DNA of 64,000 nucleotides from Chionis minor (lineage: Eukaryota > Chordata > Aves > Charadriiformes > Chionididae), in the NCBI GenBank assembly GCA_013398295.1, contig VZSF01011322.1, positions 1 through 64,000 of the forward strand, read 5' to 3'. The number at the start of each line of letters is the position of its first letter. The first letter of the stretch is position 1. The notes beneath the pieces are model-generated. The model was not told the origin of the DNA, searched no databases, and worked only from the letters and a program-made list of their open reading frames with translations. Shown here piece by piece: positions 47,943 through 59,890 of the stretch. A program made the translations under genes and the position numbers.

Positions 47943-49457
47943 CTAGACATCTACTGTGATACAGAAATAAGGAAATTCCCCCCTAAAGCCATGTGCTTTT
48001 TGGTGGTTTTTTTTTTTTTAATTTTATTTAAAGGACTGTATCTTTCCGCCTCCGAAATCAATGGTTCATTTTTCATCAGCTTCAATAAGAGCAACGCCCA
48101 GCCTAGATACGCCTGTGCATTACCATTGGAAGAAACATCCCCACCATGCCACGGTGATCCATCAAAGGCACTGGATTTCAAAATAACATTGATCTGCTCC
48201 AGGGACTTACAAAGGTCATTAAAATACACCTTCAAGGTATACACAGTAAAAGCACGAACAACTTGATGCGTCAGAAAATTTACGAGAGCGTGTCACAGCC
48301 AGCAACAAGGTTTTCAGAAGTTCTCTGAAGTTTTCATTTGTACCCCTGGGAGAACCTGGCTGGTACAGGGAAACATGAGCTTGAAGCCACCATAAGTTCA
48401 GGTAAAAAAAGATGCCAGATGAGCTCCTGGCAGTTCTACTTAAGGCCAAATGCTGACAATAGGTCAAAGAACAACTCCTGCAGGCAGTTTTTCCAAACCC
48501 TGTTAATAGTTGCAGAGGAACCTGCTCAAGAGCTGCACGCAGGTTGAGCCTTTTGCCCATCAAAGTGCTTAGCCACCATGGACCACGGCGCAGGGTCCTA
48601 AGGACCTCCAGGGAAAGCACAGGGATGGTGTTCAGCCTGGTGGGACACAGCACGAGGTCAGATGGGAAGGTCTGACTACAGACCCCAAGCACCCACATCT
48701 GCCCTTCTCTGCCCCATCTCTCCCCATGCAACGCCACCCAGCTCCATCCACCACGCCACGGCGTTTGTCTGTTTTGAATCCCCAGCACGTGGTCACGCCA
48801 GTTCAGAGCACAGCAAAGAACAGCCTGTTTCCCAGTGGAAAACTACAGTTGTCCATGGCGGTGAATATGCATGGAATACCATTTTCTCTGCAGCTGAAAT
48901 TTGGGGAGCGAAGAGTTAATGTTCTCATCTGCATATCAGGCCCAGACATGACTACAGGTCTCGCTTCTAAAATATAATGATTTATATTTCAATATATTTT
49001 CGACTTGCACCCTTCTCTTCCTAAAAGATCCCTTCTGAGGGGTTGTACGGTTTTGATTCCCTACCTCCCGCGCTTCTTAAAATGGCAATAATTATTTGCA
49101 GGCAAAATCTTGTTTCTTTCCAAAAATCCTGGCGCTGCACACTGCGCTGTTCCGCCACAATAAGAAGCCAAAAATCTTAAAAAGGGGCAAAAATGAACAT
49201 GCCATTTCATTACCATTTTTTGATTAGCGGTTCCTGAGCCATAACCTCTAATGGCAGTAATTAACTGACTGAGCTCTCATACAGGCATGACAAAGCCCCC
49301 GACGCGCGCCAGAGACTCAACACGCAGGGCAGACCCATCGCAACACAGCTGCGAGTTTTAAGATGTTGTAAAGAACGTCAAGGAACAATAAACATGATTG
49401 AAGAGCTTGTTTGCGGGAACTGTTCGAATGCTCCCTCGCCGTACTGTGAGCAACAAC

Positions 49458-49481
49458 AAAAAAAAAAAAAAAAAAAAAAAA
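49458..49481. repeat. Poly-A run
   Basis: An A homopolymer of about 24 bases after 'GAGCAACAAC', the longest in the window. It could be the A-tail of a processed retrocopy in plus orientation, but the upstream 300 bases show no recognisable cDNA, so I list only the simple repeat. Confidence 0.9.
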
Positions 49482-51231
49482 GGAGAAAACAGGCTTAATT
49501 GTCTTCATTACGCCTATCAGAAAGACAAGCTACTTGGGAAAGCAACATGCAGGCTCACTTCATCCAAGACTTTGCTAAAATACTGACGCTTGTTCTGCTT
49601 TAGCTTGCAGTTGTCACAGTGAGAAGAGACATTTTCAGAGTGCAGACAAACAGGGATTTGGTATAACTGTTATTTGTCCATCCAACAGTCACAAAACGTA
49701 ATCCCTGTGTTATCAATTCCAATTGCCCCAGTATAATCTCTTCCCCAAGGGCATCATCTTTTGGGTTAAACACAGGTTTGGTGCTTGTCGCTACTTGTTT
49801 TACCCCTACGTTACATGAAGTCAGGACTTGTGCTGTTACTTTTGAAGTTTTAAAGCCTTTTAGAGAGAACCTCTAAACAAGAGCAATACAGATAACGCTC
49901 TGCTGCGCCAGAAGGAACATTAGGAGCTTCCCAAGGAAGCTCCCAAATTGTTACTAGGAAAGTATTTGCTTAACATCAGAGTGTTGTACACATGAAAATA
50001 GAAAGATGCATGAGATTTATCGCTTTTTCCTGTACCTCCAGTGCACCAGCTCCCTGATGCTGGGCTGGAGGGCAGTCCCACGGTCCAGCCCCATCGCATT
50101 TAGGTTACAAGTGCAGATTTCAAAGGTGCTTTTATGTTTCATCTCTCACAAGACGTGCAGCCTCTGAAGTTGCTAACTGTTTCAACCAGGTGCTTTAGGC
50201 CAGGCTAGACAGGCAGGATCCCACCCACACACGGCAAAGCTGTGACCCCGAGCGTGGTGACCCTATGGGTGTCCTGGCAGAAGGTCACAACCTGCCAAGA
50301 GCTCAAAGGGGAAAGCGAGTCCCACAGCCACCATCAGGGACCAGCAGGGTTTTCCTTGACCAAAGGGGAAGGGCACAAACAAGGCAGTATTTCTTTCTAA
50401 AGCCTTTTCCAGAGCTTCTTCACCGGGGGAGCTCCATGGGGGTTACAGATACCCCAGAATCCCCTCTCTGACCAAGGGCAGGGTCTGGCAAGGACAGCAC
50501 ACAAAGCAGCGCATCCACTGCTGTCAGCACGTTCGGAATCATCCAGCGTTTACTTTCCCAGCTTAGTTCCCATTCCCAGAGGCTGGGGGGTTTCCTCAGC
50601 TGCTGCACTGCCAGCAGCTCCCACCCTCCTCTACAGAGGCAGAAACCTTCCTCCCTTCACCACCTCATCAGGCACAGAAAACACAGCCCCAGAGAGGAAG
50701 GCTCAGTAACACACAGAAACATAAAAGCATACCTGAGATTTCCAGAGACACGCTCCTATTCTGCAAGGTGAAGCCTGCGACCTTCCCCAGCCATCGCGGC
50801 GGCGGGAGGCAGCCCCTGCCCCCAGGGCAGCTGAATCCCAGCCCCTCACAAGGAGACCCCCGGGCTCCTGCTGCAGCTCTTCTACCATCCCAGCACCAAT
50901 CAGGACCTCCACCACCCCCACCACCACTAACCAGGTGGGGATGTCTCAGCTCCAGCTGAGGAGCAGCTCGTTAAACCCCTACCGCCACCCTGCCACAAGA
51001 CAATTGCCTTTAAATGCTTTATAAATCCAACAGGCTTCCTTATGAAAGCCGGCGCGCCACTAAATCATTTCACCACTCGAGGTTCAATCTGCACTTGACT
51101 CCTCTATTTACTATTTTCATGCTATTACCAAAGGCAGTGGTCTTAATTAAATGCAATTACACATCTCCTGATGAAAAGCTTCGAGTGCCGTGTCAGAGAC
51201 CAGCACTCCAGTAGCACAAACCAGCCCCACT

Positions 51232-51250
51232 GGGGGGGGGGGGGGGGGGN
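51232..51250. repeat. Poly-G run ending in an assembly N (51250)
   Basis: Eighteen Gs run directly into an N. As at 3637, the mark probably shows failed sequencing through a long homopolymer. The run, with 'GCAGCTGGGGGATGG' after it, can form a G-quadruplex. Its real length is unknown. Confidence 0.9.
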
Positions 51251-53691
51251 GCAGCTGGGGGATGGTGTCTCCTCTCCCTCTACACCTCGCACACCCCGCT
51301 GCACCCTCGCTGTAACCAGAATATGTGCCTCTGATGATCTGAACGCCTTTTTCTTCAACATTTCAGGAAGACCTGATATCTGCTCTTTGGCTGTATAAAA
51401 GTATAAAAGAGCTTCTCCCTCACCAGCCCTGCACCCCAAGAATCCAGCCAGCGTCTCCATCCACCGCCTTCCCACCCCCTTTTTGTGAGGGAAGTGTTTC
51501 ATCCAAGCGGCTAGCAATATTTGCTGCAAACCTTGAATGAGTTAATCTTTCCCTGGAAAAGAAAAAAAATCCCATTAAATATATACTCGAAAGGAAGTTT
51601 TCTGAAAGCATTGCAACTGGTAAAGTAAAAATCCTGGCGAAGCTCAGCTGTCAGCTCCCAGGCAGGGTCTGCGGGTCCTACGGCTCTGCGCTGCAGCAGC
51701 CTGGAAGCTCATTTAATTGCTCCATTTAATTTGAAAGGGGAGAGTTTGGAGGAGTAAGGAAAGGAGCGGTTTTGAAGGGGCTGCGTGCTGTTTTGATGTG
51801 CGGTCCTTCCCCAGGGACGGCCGGCATGGACCCACGTGTCGCCTCTCTCAGGCTGCTGCAACGCTAAAAGAAGTGGCATTTCTAGTCTCGAAGGGACTCT
51901 GGTGGGAAAGGAAACCTCTAAGAAATACTTCTGAAAAGTTAAACCTACCAACCGTCCCGCCAAAGTGAAAATATGGTATTGATTTACTTTTTTTTTAATG
52001 ATTAATACCATAGGAACGGAGCAGTCTAATTTTAATTAGCGTAAATTACATTAAAGCAGTCTGGAACTTTTTAATTGACCTGCTGGCTCAGTCAAATATA
52101 AAATGGCAAAGTAAATACCGACAGACAGACGTGCAGTTGCGTGGACGTGGCAGAGAGGAGTAGCACCGTGGGGTGAACACACCAACCCTTCATCCACCTC
52201 CTCCTTCCCCCTCTTCCTCCCAGCCAGGGAGATGCTCCCGAGTGGGTCCTACCTGCCACCAGCTCCTTGCTGCCTTCCACGCATGGGTGCCTGGAAGCTC
52301 AATATAATAAACATTTTATATTAATCAGGAGCCTTTTTTATCCCAGGCTCATCAACGGTGTGTGCAGAGTGTGTTGATTTATAGCTTATTCCCTTAAGGA
52401 GAGTTAATGTCGTACTCAAAGCACCTCCAGCTCTTGTTTTGGTTGAGGGGGACATCTCAAGCACATGAGGTTGGTATCGATACGCCGTGCCCGGGTATTG
52501 ATACACCCCAGCATCAGCGTGGGCTGAGTGCATGAGCAATTCCCTGGAAAAAATCCTGCGGGCCATTCTGACGCTCAACCATGAAAAGCATTGATCGAAA
52601 ACATCGTCGTCAGCCGCGGCGATTTAAGAACACGTGGTAAACATAAAAGCTGTGGCTGGAAAAAATTTTTACATCCTTCTTAAGGTCCTCAGTGGAAGTG
52701 CTGAAAATAAATCGGTAACACTATTCGCTGAAACCGCAGAACACTTAATTCGCAAATTTTTGAGCTGCTTTGCAAACATTAAACTGACACAGTCTGGGCT
52801 TTGGACGCATTTGGTAATATTGCCAAATTTCCATATTCTCTCTACAGAAACTCTGCTGAGCACTGTCCGTCTGCAGGAATGAAGGGGAAATTAAATTTCT
52901 GTCGTTTCTGTCGCTTCTTTGTCAGAACAGAGGCAGATTTGGAGATGTGATGGTACTGCTGCCTTCTGCTGTTGCACCACTGCTGCAAACTTGCTTATGG
53001 CAAGGGCAAGGAAGATGCACCATCTTTACAATTTGCAATGCTCTGCTCAAAATACGTCTTACTCCACTTAAGCAACTAAAAAGAAGTCATGTGAAGACGG
53101 CCCAAAACCTTTTAAAATTTCCCAGGAAGTTTACGCTCCATCCAAATCTTCTCTCAGCACCGCTTTCCACACAGCACGTTATTTCTCTTGGTGAAGAACT
53201 GCAGCTGTCGCCCTTGCGCAGGTGTTTTAATGCAGCTGCATATGGGCAGCACATCTGTGCTAGTAAATACCCCTTTGACAGATACTAGAAATTATTTACA
53301 TGGCAGAACAGGTAAAGTACTAAGAAGGGAAAAAGGAAAGCGATTCACCGATGCCATGAAAAATCAAATTAAATGATCCCCCCAGCATCTCCCACCTGTG
53401 TTGGACCACGCTGCCAGAACAGGTCTGGTCTTGGGGACCGGTAACTGCTCCCTGGAGCTCACCTTCACACCTGAGACACGTTCCCTGCACTAAAGCATTT
53501 AAAAGATGTCCACGAAAAATGGGTTGATTTGTCACTTGCAGTTCCTGTCCACTGGGGCAAGCACTGCTAGATCCTGTTATAGGGCCCAGAGACGTCAGGT
53601 GACATCTCCGAAATAATGAAGGCCCTCATCAGCAACGTTCTTGACTCCTACTGCTCTGTCAGACTTTACTATCAGAGTCACGCAGTCCTCT

Positions 53692-54456
53692 GGGGCAAAG
53701 TGCAGGGTCCTGCACGTGGGTCGGGGCAATCCCAAGCACAACTCCAGGCTGGGGGGAGAATGGCTGGAGAGCAGCCCCCAGGAGAGGGACTGGGGGTGTT
53801 GGGGGATGAGAAGCTGGACACGAGCCGGCACCGTGCGCTGGCAGCCCAGAACCCCCCCCGGACCCTGGGCTGCATCCCCACAGCGGGGGCAGCAGGGCCG
53901 GGGGGGGATTCTGCCCCTCTGCTCCGCTCGGGGGAGACCCCCCCTGGAATCCTGGCTCCAGCTCCGGGGGTCCCAACAGCAGGAGGACACGGAGCTGCTG
54001 GAGCGGGGCCGGAGGAGGCCCCGGAGATGCTGGGAGGGCTGGAGCCCCTCTGCTGGGAGGACAGGCTGGGAGAGCTGGGGGGGTTCAGCCTGGAGAAGAG
54101 AAGGCTCCGGGGAGACCTGCCAGCCCCTGCCAGTGTCTGAAAGGGGCTCCAGGAAAGCTGGGGAGGGACTCGGGATCAGGGAGTGGAGCCACAGGACGAG
54201 GGGGAACGGTTTTACACTGGCAGAGGGGAAATTTAGATGAGATATTGGGCAGAAATTGCTGGCTGTGAGGGTGGGGAGCCCCTGGCCGGGGTTGCCCAGA
54301 GCAGCTGTGGCTGCCCCATCCCTGGAGGTTCAAGGCCAGGTTGGACGGGGCTTGGAGCAGCCTGGTGTGGTGGGAGGTGTCCCTGCCCAGGGCAGGGGGT
54401 GGCACTGGGGGGGCTTTAAGGTCCCTTCCAACCCAAACCATTCTGTGATTCTATGA
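53692..54456 (+). mobile_element. CR1 LINE, longest copy in window (GC-rich subfamily A)
   Basis: This ~765-bp CR1 covers the C-terminal ORF2 region and 3' UTR. In one frame 53691-53760 reads like 'KCRVLHVGRGNPKH' and 'LGGEWLESSP', a conserved CR1 block. After a frameshift another frame gives 'GVLGDEKLDTSRHRALAAQ', and later '[14 protein letters not shown]' near 54080-54118. Frameshifts separate these pieces, so no protein is made. The tail ends in 'CAAACCATTCTGTGATTCTA'. From 53876 on it matches 5171-5722 nearly base for base, with an extra ~9-base 'CAGCCCCTG'-like segment near 54121 and about 20 extra bases near 54215. Confidence 0.97.
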
Positions 54457-55069
54457 AATGCAAGATGTGAGTGGATCTGGCCAAACAACACCTAATATCT
54501 ATTTTTTCGTCCTGGTGGGATGGAGCACACCATCTCCGGTGGGTGGCATCCTCCCAGCTGCCCAGCAGACAGGTTGTTGCCACACAAACGGGATTTAATG
54601 GTGATTTTTACAGCGGTGCTTTTCTTGAGCGCGGTACCCTGTTGTTAAAATAAGTCAGCTGGGCAAGTGGGATGCTCTGGTGTCACCTTATTACTTGGCT
54701 TTCCGTAGAGGAAACCAGTTTCAGGTCTGACACAAGTGGCTTCAGTAAAATGTTCGCTATCATTTAAGCAACAATAAACCAGATAGCAGAGTACCTCAGG
54801 ACACCCCTGAGTGCCACAGCCTTACCTGGGAAACTTATGTGAAAAGAAACTCAACAAACAATACCATGTCTGTTCAGAAAGATAAATAGCCTTCACGGTA
54901 ACTACTTTTTTATCACCGGGGGGTGGGAAAACCAAACAATTTACTTTGCTGGGTTCCATTTCTCCATCTCCTGTCAGACAAAATAGCGGGCAGACGTAGA
55001 ACCTTTTCAAATGAGAGCTGGCAGCTTCATGGGAAAATACTTTTAATATATTTGAGTCCAACACTCTCT

Positions 55070-55340
55070 ACTTTATATTATTCAGGGTAAGTGTGATTTG
55101 CAGCTCTCGCAGTGTCAATTTCTTCTATTAATTGTTAATGAAACAGCCAGCTCTCCTGGGGGCAGAGGGAGGTGTTGTTTTCTAATTTTTCAAATCAAGA
55201 ATATTGTAATAATCCCTCATTAATTCAATCATCTTTCTGTCAGATAATTGCTGTATAATTTAAGGGGTAAGGTTTTAAATAAAGATCCTGGCAAAATCAT
55301 CAGGTTGATTTAATACATATCCTCCATCTGAGTGAAACTC
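55070..55340. promoter_or_regulatory. Candidate conserved non-coding block
   Basis: This block contains 'ATTAATTGTTAATG' at 55127-55140, 'CATTAATTCAATCATC' near 55219-55233, and 'CAGATAATTG' near 55241-55250, giving many homeodomain-type cores in 120 bases. It has no repeat similarity and no open frame. The enhancer call is inference from texture. Confidence 0.25.
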
Positions 55341-56648
55341 ATAACACTTGGAAACAAATTAGTCTCAAAATCAGAGTAGATGGCAACGGAAATGTCATAA
55401 CTCTTCATATATGTCTTCTCTCTCTTTTTTTCCCTTTTTCTTTTTGTAAACCTCTTTTTTGTTTGTATTTTTTATCATTTGCAAAGAAACATTGATCACG
55501 CTTCTCTGGCTCCCTGAAAGACATTTTTTCCATCCTTGACCGATTTTTGAGGAGAAGCAGCAGAACTTGCCCGGTTTCAGCTCTGTGCAGCCCAGTGCGG
55601 CTCCTCAGCACTCATTTCTGCTTGAGAAGCAGATTGGCAGAGACAGCACCAAAATCTGCTCCATTCCTGGCAAAATACTGTATAAACAACATTGACTAAA
55701 CGCTTGCCTCCTGTTGACTGGCTCTGCCCAGAATTATTGGCTGAACTGGGCAAGAGTTCATCGGTCCAAATGTTGAAAAAAATTGGTGGCACTGAAATGC
55801 AGTAAATGCCCGGATCTCCTGGTTTTTTGGCACACATCCTAAGCCATGTTGGTACTAATATTGGCTAACCTCTGTAAAAACATTACCCAGTCTCTTTAAA
55901 TGAGTGGGACACTCAATTCCCTCATTTTCCTGGCTTAGGAAACACTCTTGGGAGCCCCTTATCATGCAAATAGGCATCATCTGCTTTACCTCTGCTCCAC
56001 CTGGCTAGCTGGGTACATCCTGCCAAAGCCAAAAAGTAGGAGGCTGCCGTAAGATATCACCTCTTCTAGCAGGAGGAGGTATCTTTGAGTCAACGTAAGC
56101 AAGGAAGCTTTCAATGTTGTTTTAAATGTCCCTACGTTGAACCAAAGCATCCCTCTAGAAACTGTTATTGAGGAAGTTTCTCAAGCTCAGAAGGAAATTT
56201 CCGGTGGAAACACACCATAGCAAACACTGCAACCATGTCTTTGCACCGTGTACCCTGTGCACGTGTTCCCAGCCCCGGGCAGCTCCGGCTTTCTGGTGGA
56301 TCTCAATCTCTCATCTTCTTCTCTTCCCACACGGGGAAGGTGTGGTCCTTCCCCAAGAAGGTCCTTCCCAAAGAAAGGTCCCATTTCTGTGCTGGCACAA
56401 AGTGATAGCAACGTTTTCAAAACTAGGCAGTTTTTGGTGACGGATTTTTTGTTTTCAAATCATCCCCTATTATTGCCATGTGATCAAATTGGCAGCTTCT
56501 TATCTGTATCATTCCTGACAAACGAGACCACATCTCATTTTCCAGCTGAACCAGCCAAGCAGTAATCACAGGGGTCCCGCCTTAATCCTTCTTATTCAGA
56601 GGTCAGCACACCTCCTTTCACCACATCTCAAAAGAGCACTTCTTTCTA

Positions 56649-56712
56649 CAAATAAAATAAAATAAAAAAAATCAAAATAAACAAATAAATAAAAATTAAA
56701 AAAACCCCAAAA
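56649..56712. repeat. (AAATA)n-like A-rich tract
   Basis: A 64-base A-rich tract built from AAATA/AAAT units and ending in 'AAAAAAACCCCAAAAC'. Simple sequence; no transposon is recognisable upstream. Confidence 0.85.
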
Positions 56713-59647
56713 CTTTAGGCTGATATTGGACATCACAGGTGATGTGATTTAACATCACAGACAAATTGTCCACAGTGAAATTTGTCCTATTTGCCATGAA
56801 GATGTTCACTGGGAGAATGCAGAGGATGCCACCCCATGTCTTACAGGGATGGAAATGATCGCTTAATGCAATTCTGCACTTTCTTTTCCTGAAATTACTG
56901 CAGGTGGTAAGATAGAGCTCTTAGCTGTTTGAATCTTGTAATTCACTCACCAGGGTGATCATTTTAACTTGCTCCATCAAATCATTATTTCTAATGCGAG
57001 CTACAAGTCAAGAGACATAGATACTTAAAAATAAATATATTTTCCAAATAGCTTCTTGGGTAGAAAGAGAAAATTAGGGCAATTGAAAAAGTAGTAATGT
57101 TAATAGGCTGCAGGGAGGAATACAGGAAAGGTGAAGGTTATGTTTAATACAGATGGAGACAAACAGCAGAGAGCAGGACACCTTTGCTGGGACAGCCTTT
57201 CACCTAACGCCAGCCAGAACAAACCAGCCATGGTCAGAAGAGCCAGAGGGGACTGTTGGACTTGTTGGTCAAAATACTCTAAATAAGTTCAGCCAGGTGA
57301 GCAGCAGCAGAAGCCAGGAGAAAAGCCAGCCCTCTCCTGTAACCCCTGATGGAGATCCTCTACCCGTGCCCTCCACCTTCCCTGGGAAATGCCGCTTTGC
57401 TTCCCCTCCTACAAACAGCAGCTCTCCTAAAAAAGACTGTTGAATCTGGAACAAGCCCCCTGGGAAGCACCATTAACCAGCAGCGTGCGGGTTCATCTTC
57501 ACTTGGCTTTGGGACAAGCTGTCTCAAGCACAAAGTGCAGCAAGATTAACAAAATACTCATCTGAAAGCTAACGCTAGCAGGCATGGAAGGAAAATAATC
57601 TTTGAAATGAGACTTACAATTAGATCGTTTTCTGGATGCACAATAATTAGCATTCCTTGAATTGCTAGAGCCCCAAAGTGTAGTGAATTGGATACTGTTT
57701 CCCTTAGCTACACAGAAATATGCGTCTTCAGGGCACGGACACGTTCAGACAACTGTTTTTCAAAACACTTGCTGGCTGGCACAGCACAAATTCCTTCTCG
57801 TGCACCGAGAGTCTTAAATGACTTTGAAATTTCTCAGAAAACTGAGGGATAAAAGAAATTGTTAGGGAGATTAAGAGGTGTGTGAGCATCTGCCTACATG
57901 CCTGTGCACACAGGTATGTGTGTTTTGAAACAGCCAAAACTGCCACCATGTTATATATGACACTGGGTTGGACACATGAGGTCCTAGCCACCGATCACCA
58001 TTTCAGCTAAATTCCAATGAAGAACACAAATATGCATTTTCCCTTATTTTACTAGATCTTCCTTTAATCTCCTCCTTAGTTCAGAAGTTTTTCTCTGGTG
58101 TTTGAAATTAGCAATATGTTTTGAAGGTCTCGCCAGGCTTTGTACATCGCTTTCATGCTAATCGTCGTGAACAACGTAAAGGGAAAGCAGTGGGATCATC
58201 AAAGTCTGAGAGGGGCTCCTGGATCCTGCGCTGCTGTGTTTGATTTATCCAACCGACTTGAACTGTTCCGGCAGTCTCTTGCCATTATTGAGTAAATGCT
58301 ATTTATGCAGGTGTGATTTTTTTTTTTCTTTTTTCAAAACACCGGATTCTGTCAGCAACTGCTTTAATCTGTTTTCGTATCTTTATGAGTGGTAATTGCA
58401 AATATCAACTGCCTTAATCTCCTGTTCTCTTTTATAGAAATAAGTGTTGCAATGATGAGTTCAAAGATACTCCACAGCTATTTCCCAGCTGTCATTTAAT
58501 AAGCAATCTGGAAGATTTTAGGTCCTCTGGAGAACATGATGAATACGGTCAGTCTCCGTCATCAGCCATGCTTCAGAGTCCTGAAAGTATTGCTTCTTGT
58601 AGTGAGTCTTGCTTTAGGCAGTCATACAGATATTTTTGAGGTATTAATATCTTTTAGGATCATATAACTTATTGTAAGAGGTTCTTAACGTTTCAACTTA
58701 TCTCTAAATTTCTCTTAAATCTTTTAGAAATGGAAGGAGGACTGAATACAACAGGCGTTAAATGCCCTGCCTCTTCCTGTTTTGGCTCTTGTTGTTATCA
58801 TATATTGATAAAAGCCATCACAGGAAAATGTTGTGTACCCTACCTCTATTTTTCAATGCTCAGAATAGCTACTCTTGTCCTTGTAACTGCTGCTGGCTGG
58901 TAGAGAGCAATGAAAGGCAGGTAATCAAGAAGTCTGGATCCACACGGTGCCTTGAGGGCCTGGTCAGGTTGCTGCTAACTCATTTATGCAGTAAATCTGT
59001 AATAATATATAATAACATCACATGGCAATAGCAGAAAATAAATATAAGGCCACAAAGGTTAAACTGAAGGCTGCTTCATTTGTATAAAATCATTGTTTTC
59101 ATAAAATGGGGAGCCGATTAAACTTTGAAATGGCAAAAATAATTCCTTGAAGACCCTACATTGCTCTCTGAAGACTGATCTTTATTGGCAGGAGGCAGAG
59201 CATGTCCACTCTAATGGAACAATTTAAATGCATAACGGTTAAAATAAACTCCTTAAAGTATGTCTCCACATTCTTTATGTTGACTAGTGAGACATTGCTT
59301 TTTCATAAAATACTGTATAACTGAGAGACATTTAAAGCAGAAAAAAAAAATCACGCTGTCTATCTCAGGCTGGTCTGTAACAATTTCTACACTTAAAGGC
59401 ATGATTGATTGTGTGAAAGGTAAAACTAAAATGCACTTCACATAGCTTTGCAGATTTAAGCCTCCTTTCTGCTTTTCCTTATGCATATGTAACATTCCCA
59501 GGGAGCCTACTGTGGGGAAGCAGCGGGGAAGATGACAGAAGAGCAAAAATTTAAAAAACTCAAAACTCCTATCCCCCGAAAGCCCCACCAAGGTAAACCA
59601 AACATCAGTCTTGTACATGCTTCCCCCTAGAAGATCCCCACCTTCAA

Positions 59648-59890
59648 ATCATAGAATGGTTAAAGTTGGAAGGGACCTTAAAGCCCATCCAGTGCCACCC
59701 CCTGCCCTGGGCAGGGACACCTCCCACCAGCCCCGTCCAACCTGGCCTTGAACCTCCAGGGATGGGGCAGTCCACAGCTTCTCTGGGCAACCCCGGCCAG
59801 GGGCTCACCACCCTCACAGCCAGGAATTTCTTCCCAATATCTCATCTAAATCTCTCCTCTTCCAGTTTGAAGCCATCACTCCTCGTCCAC
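59648..59890 (-). mobile_element. CR1 LINE, 5'-truncated, with internal 16-bp deletion (subfamily A)
   Basis: A minus-strand CR1 begins with the reversed tail 'ATCATAGAATGGTTAAAGTT' and runs through the same blocks as 31823-32200, ending near 'GAAGCCATCACTCCTCGTCC'. Compared with that copy it lacks 16 bases (CACCAGGCTGCTCCAA) after 'CACCTCCCACCA' at about 59730, a deletion between short 'CCA'-type direct repeats. The remaining length covers only the 3' UTR and the last ORF2 codons. Confidence 0.95.

Larger units (their letters stand above)
47376..53691. other. Intergenic sequence, no gene recognised
   Basis: A 6.3-kb stretch of mainly AT-rich DNA with simple repeats and one notable motif cluster (47685-47733). 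The 189-codon minus-strand frame at 48219-48788 and the 97-codon frame at 47951-48244 have no family I recognise and no convincing splice acceptors. They overlap each other in different frames, so at most one could be real. Confidence 0.5.
54457..59647. other. AT-rich intergenic sequence, no gene recognised
   Basis: 5.2 kb of mostly AT-rich unique DNA. Blocks at 55070-55340 and 58110-58330 have the texture of conserved non-coding elements. An A-rich (AAATAAA)n tract lies at 56649-56712 and a T-run at 58318-58328. The 96-codon frame at 57153-57443 begins with an in-frame ATG but shows no domain or splice support. The unusual 'TTCCC' direct repeats near 56347-56380 are short and unexplained. 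Confidence 0.5.

Noticed and set aside
48219..48788. 189-codon minus-strand frame, considered as a possible retroviral or LINE relic
   Set aside because: No conserved motif of reverse transcriptase, protease, integrase or gag could be identified, and no LTR or CR1 tail lies nearby.
49458..49481. Long A-run considered as the tail of a processed pseudogene
   Set aside because: No cDNA-like sequence, polyadenylation signal at a fitting distance or target-site duplication could be seen upstream.
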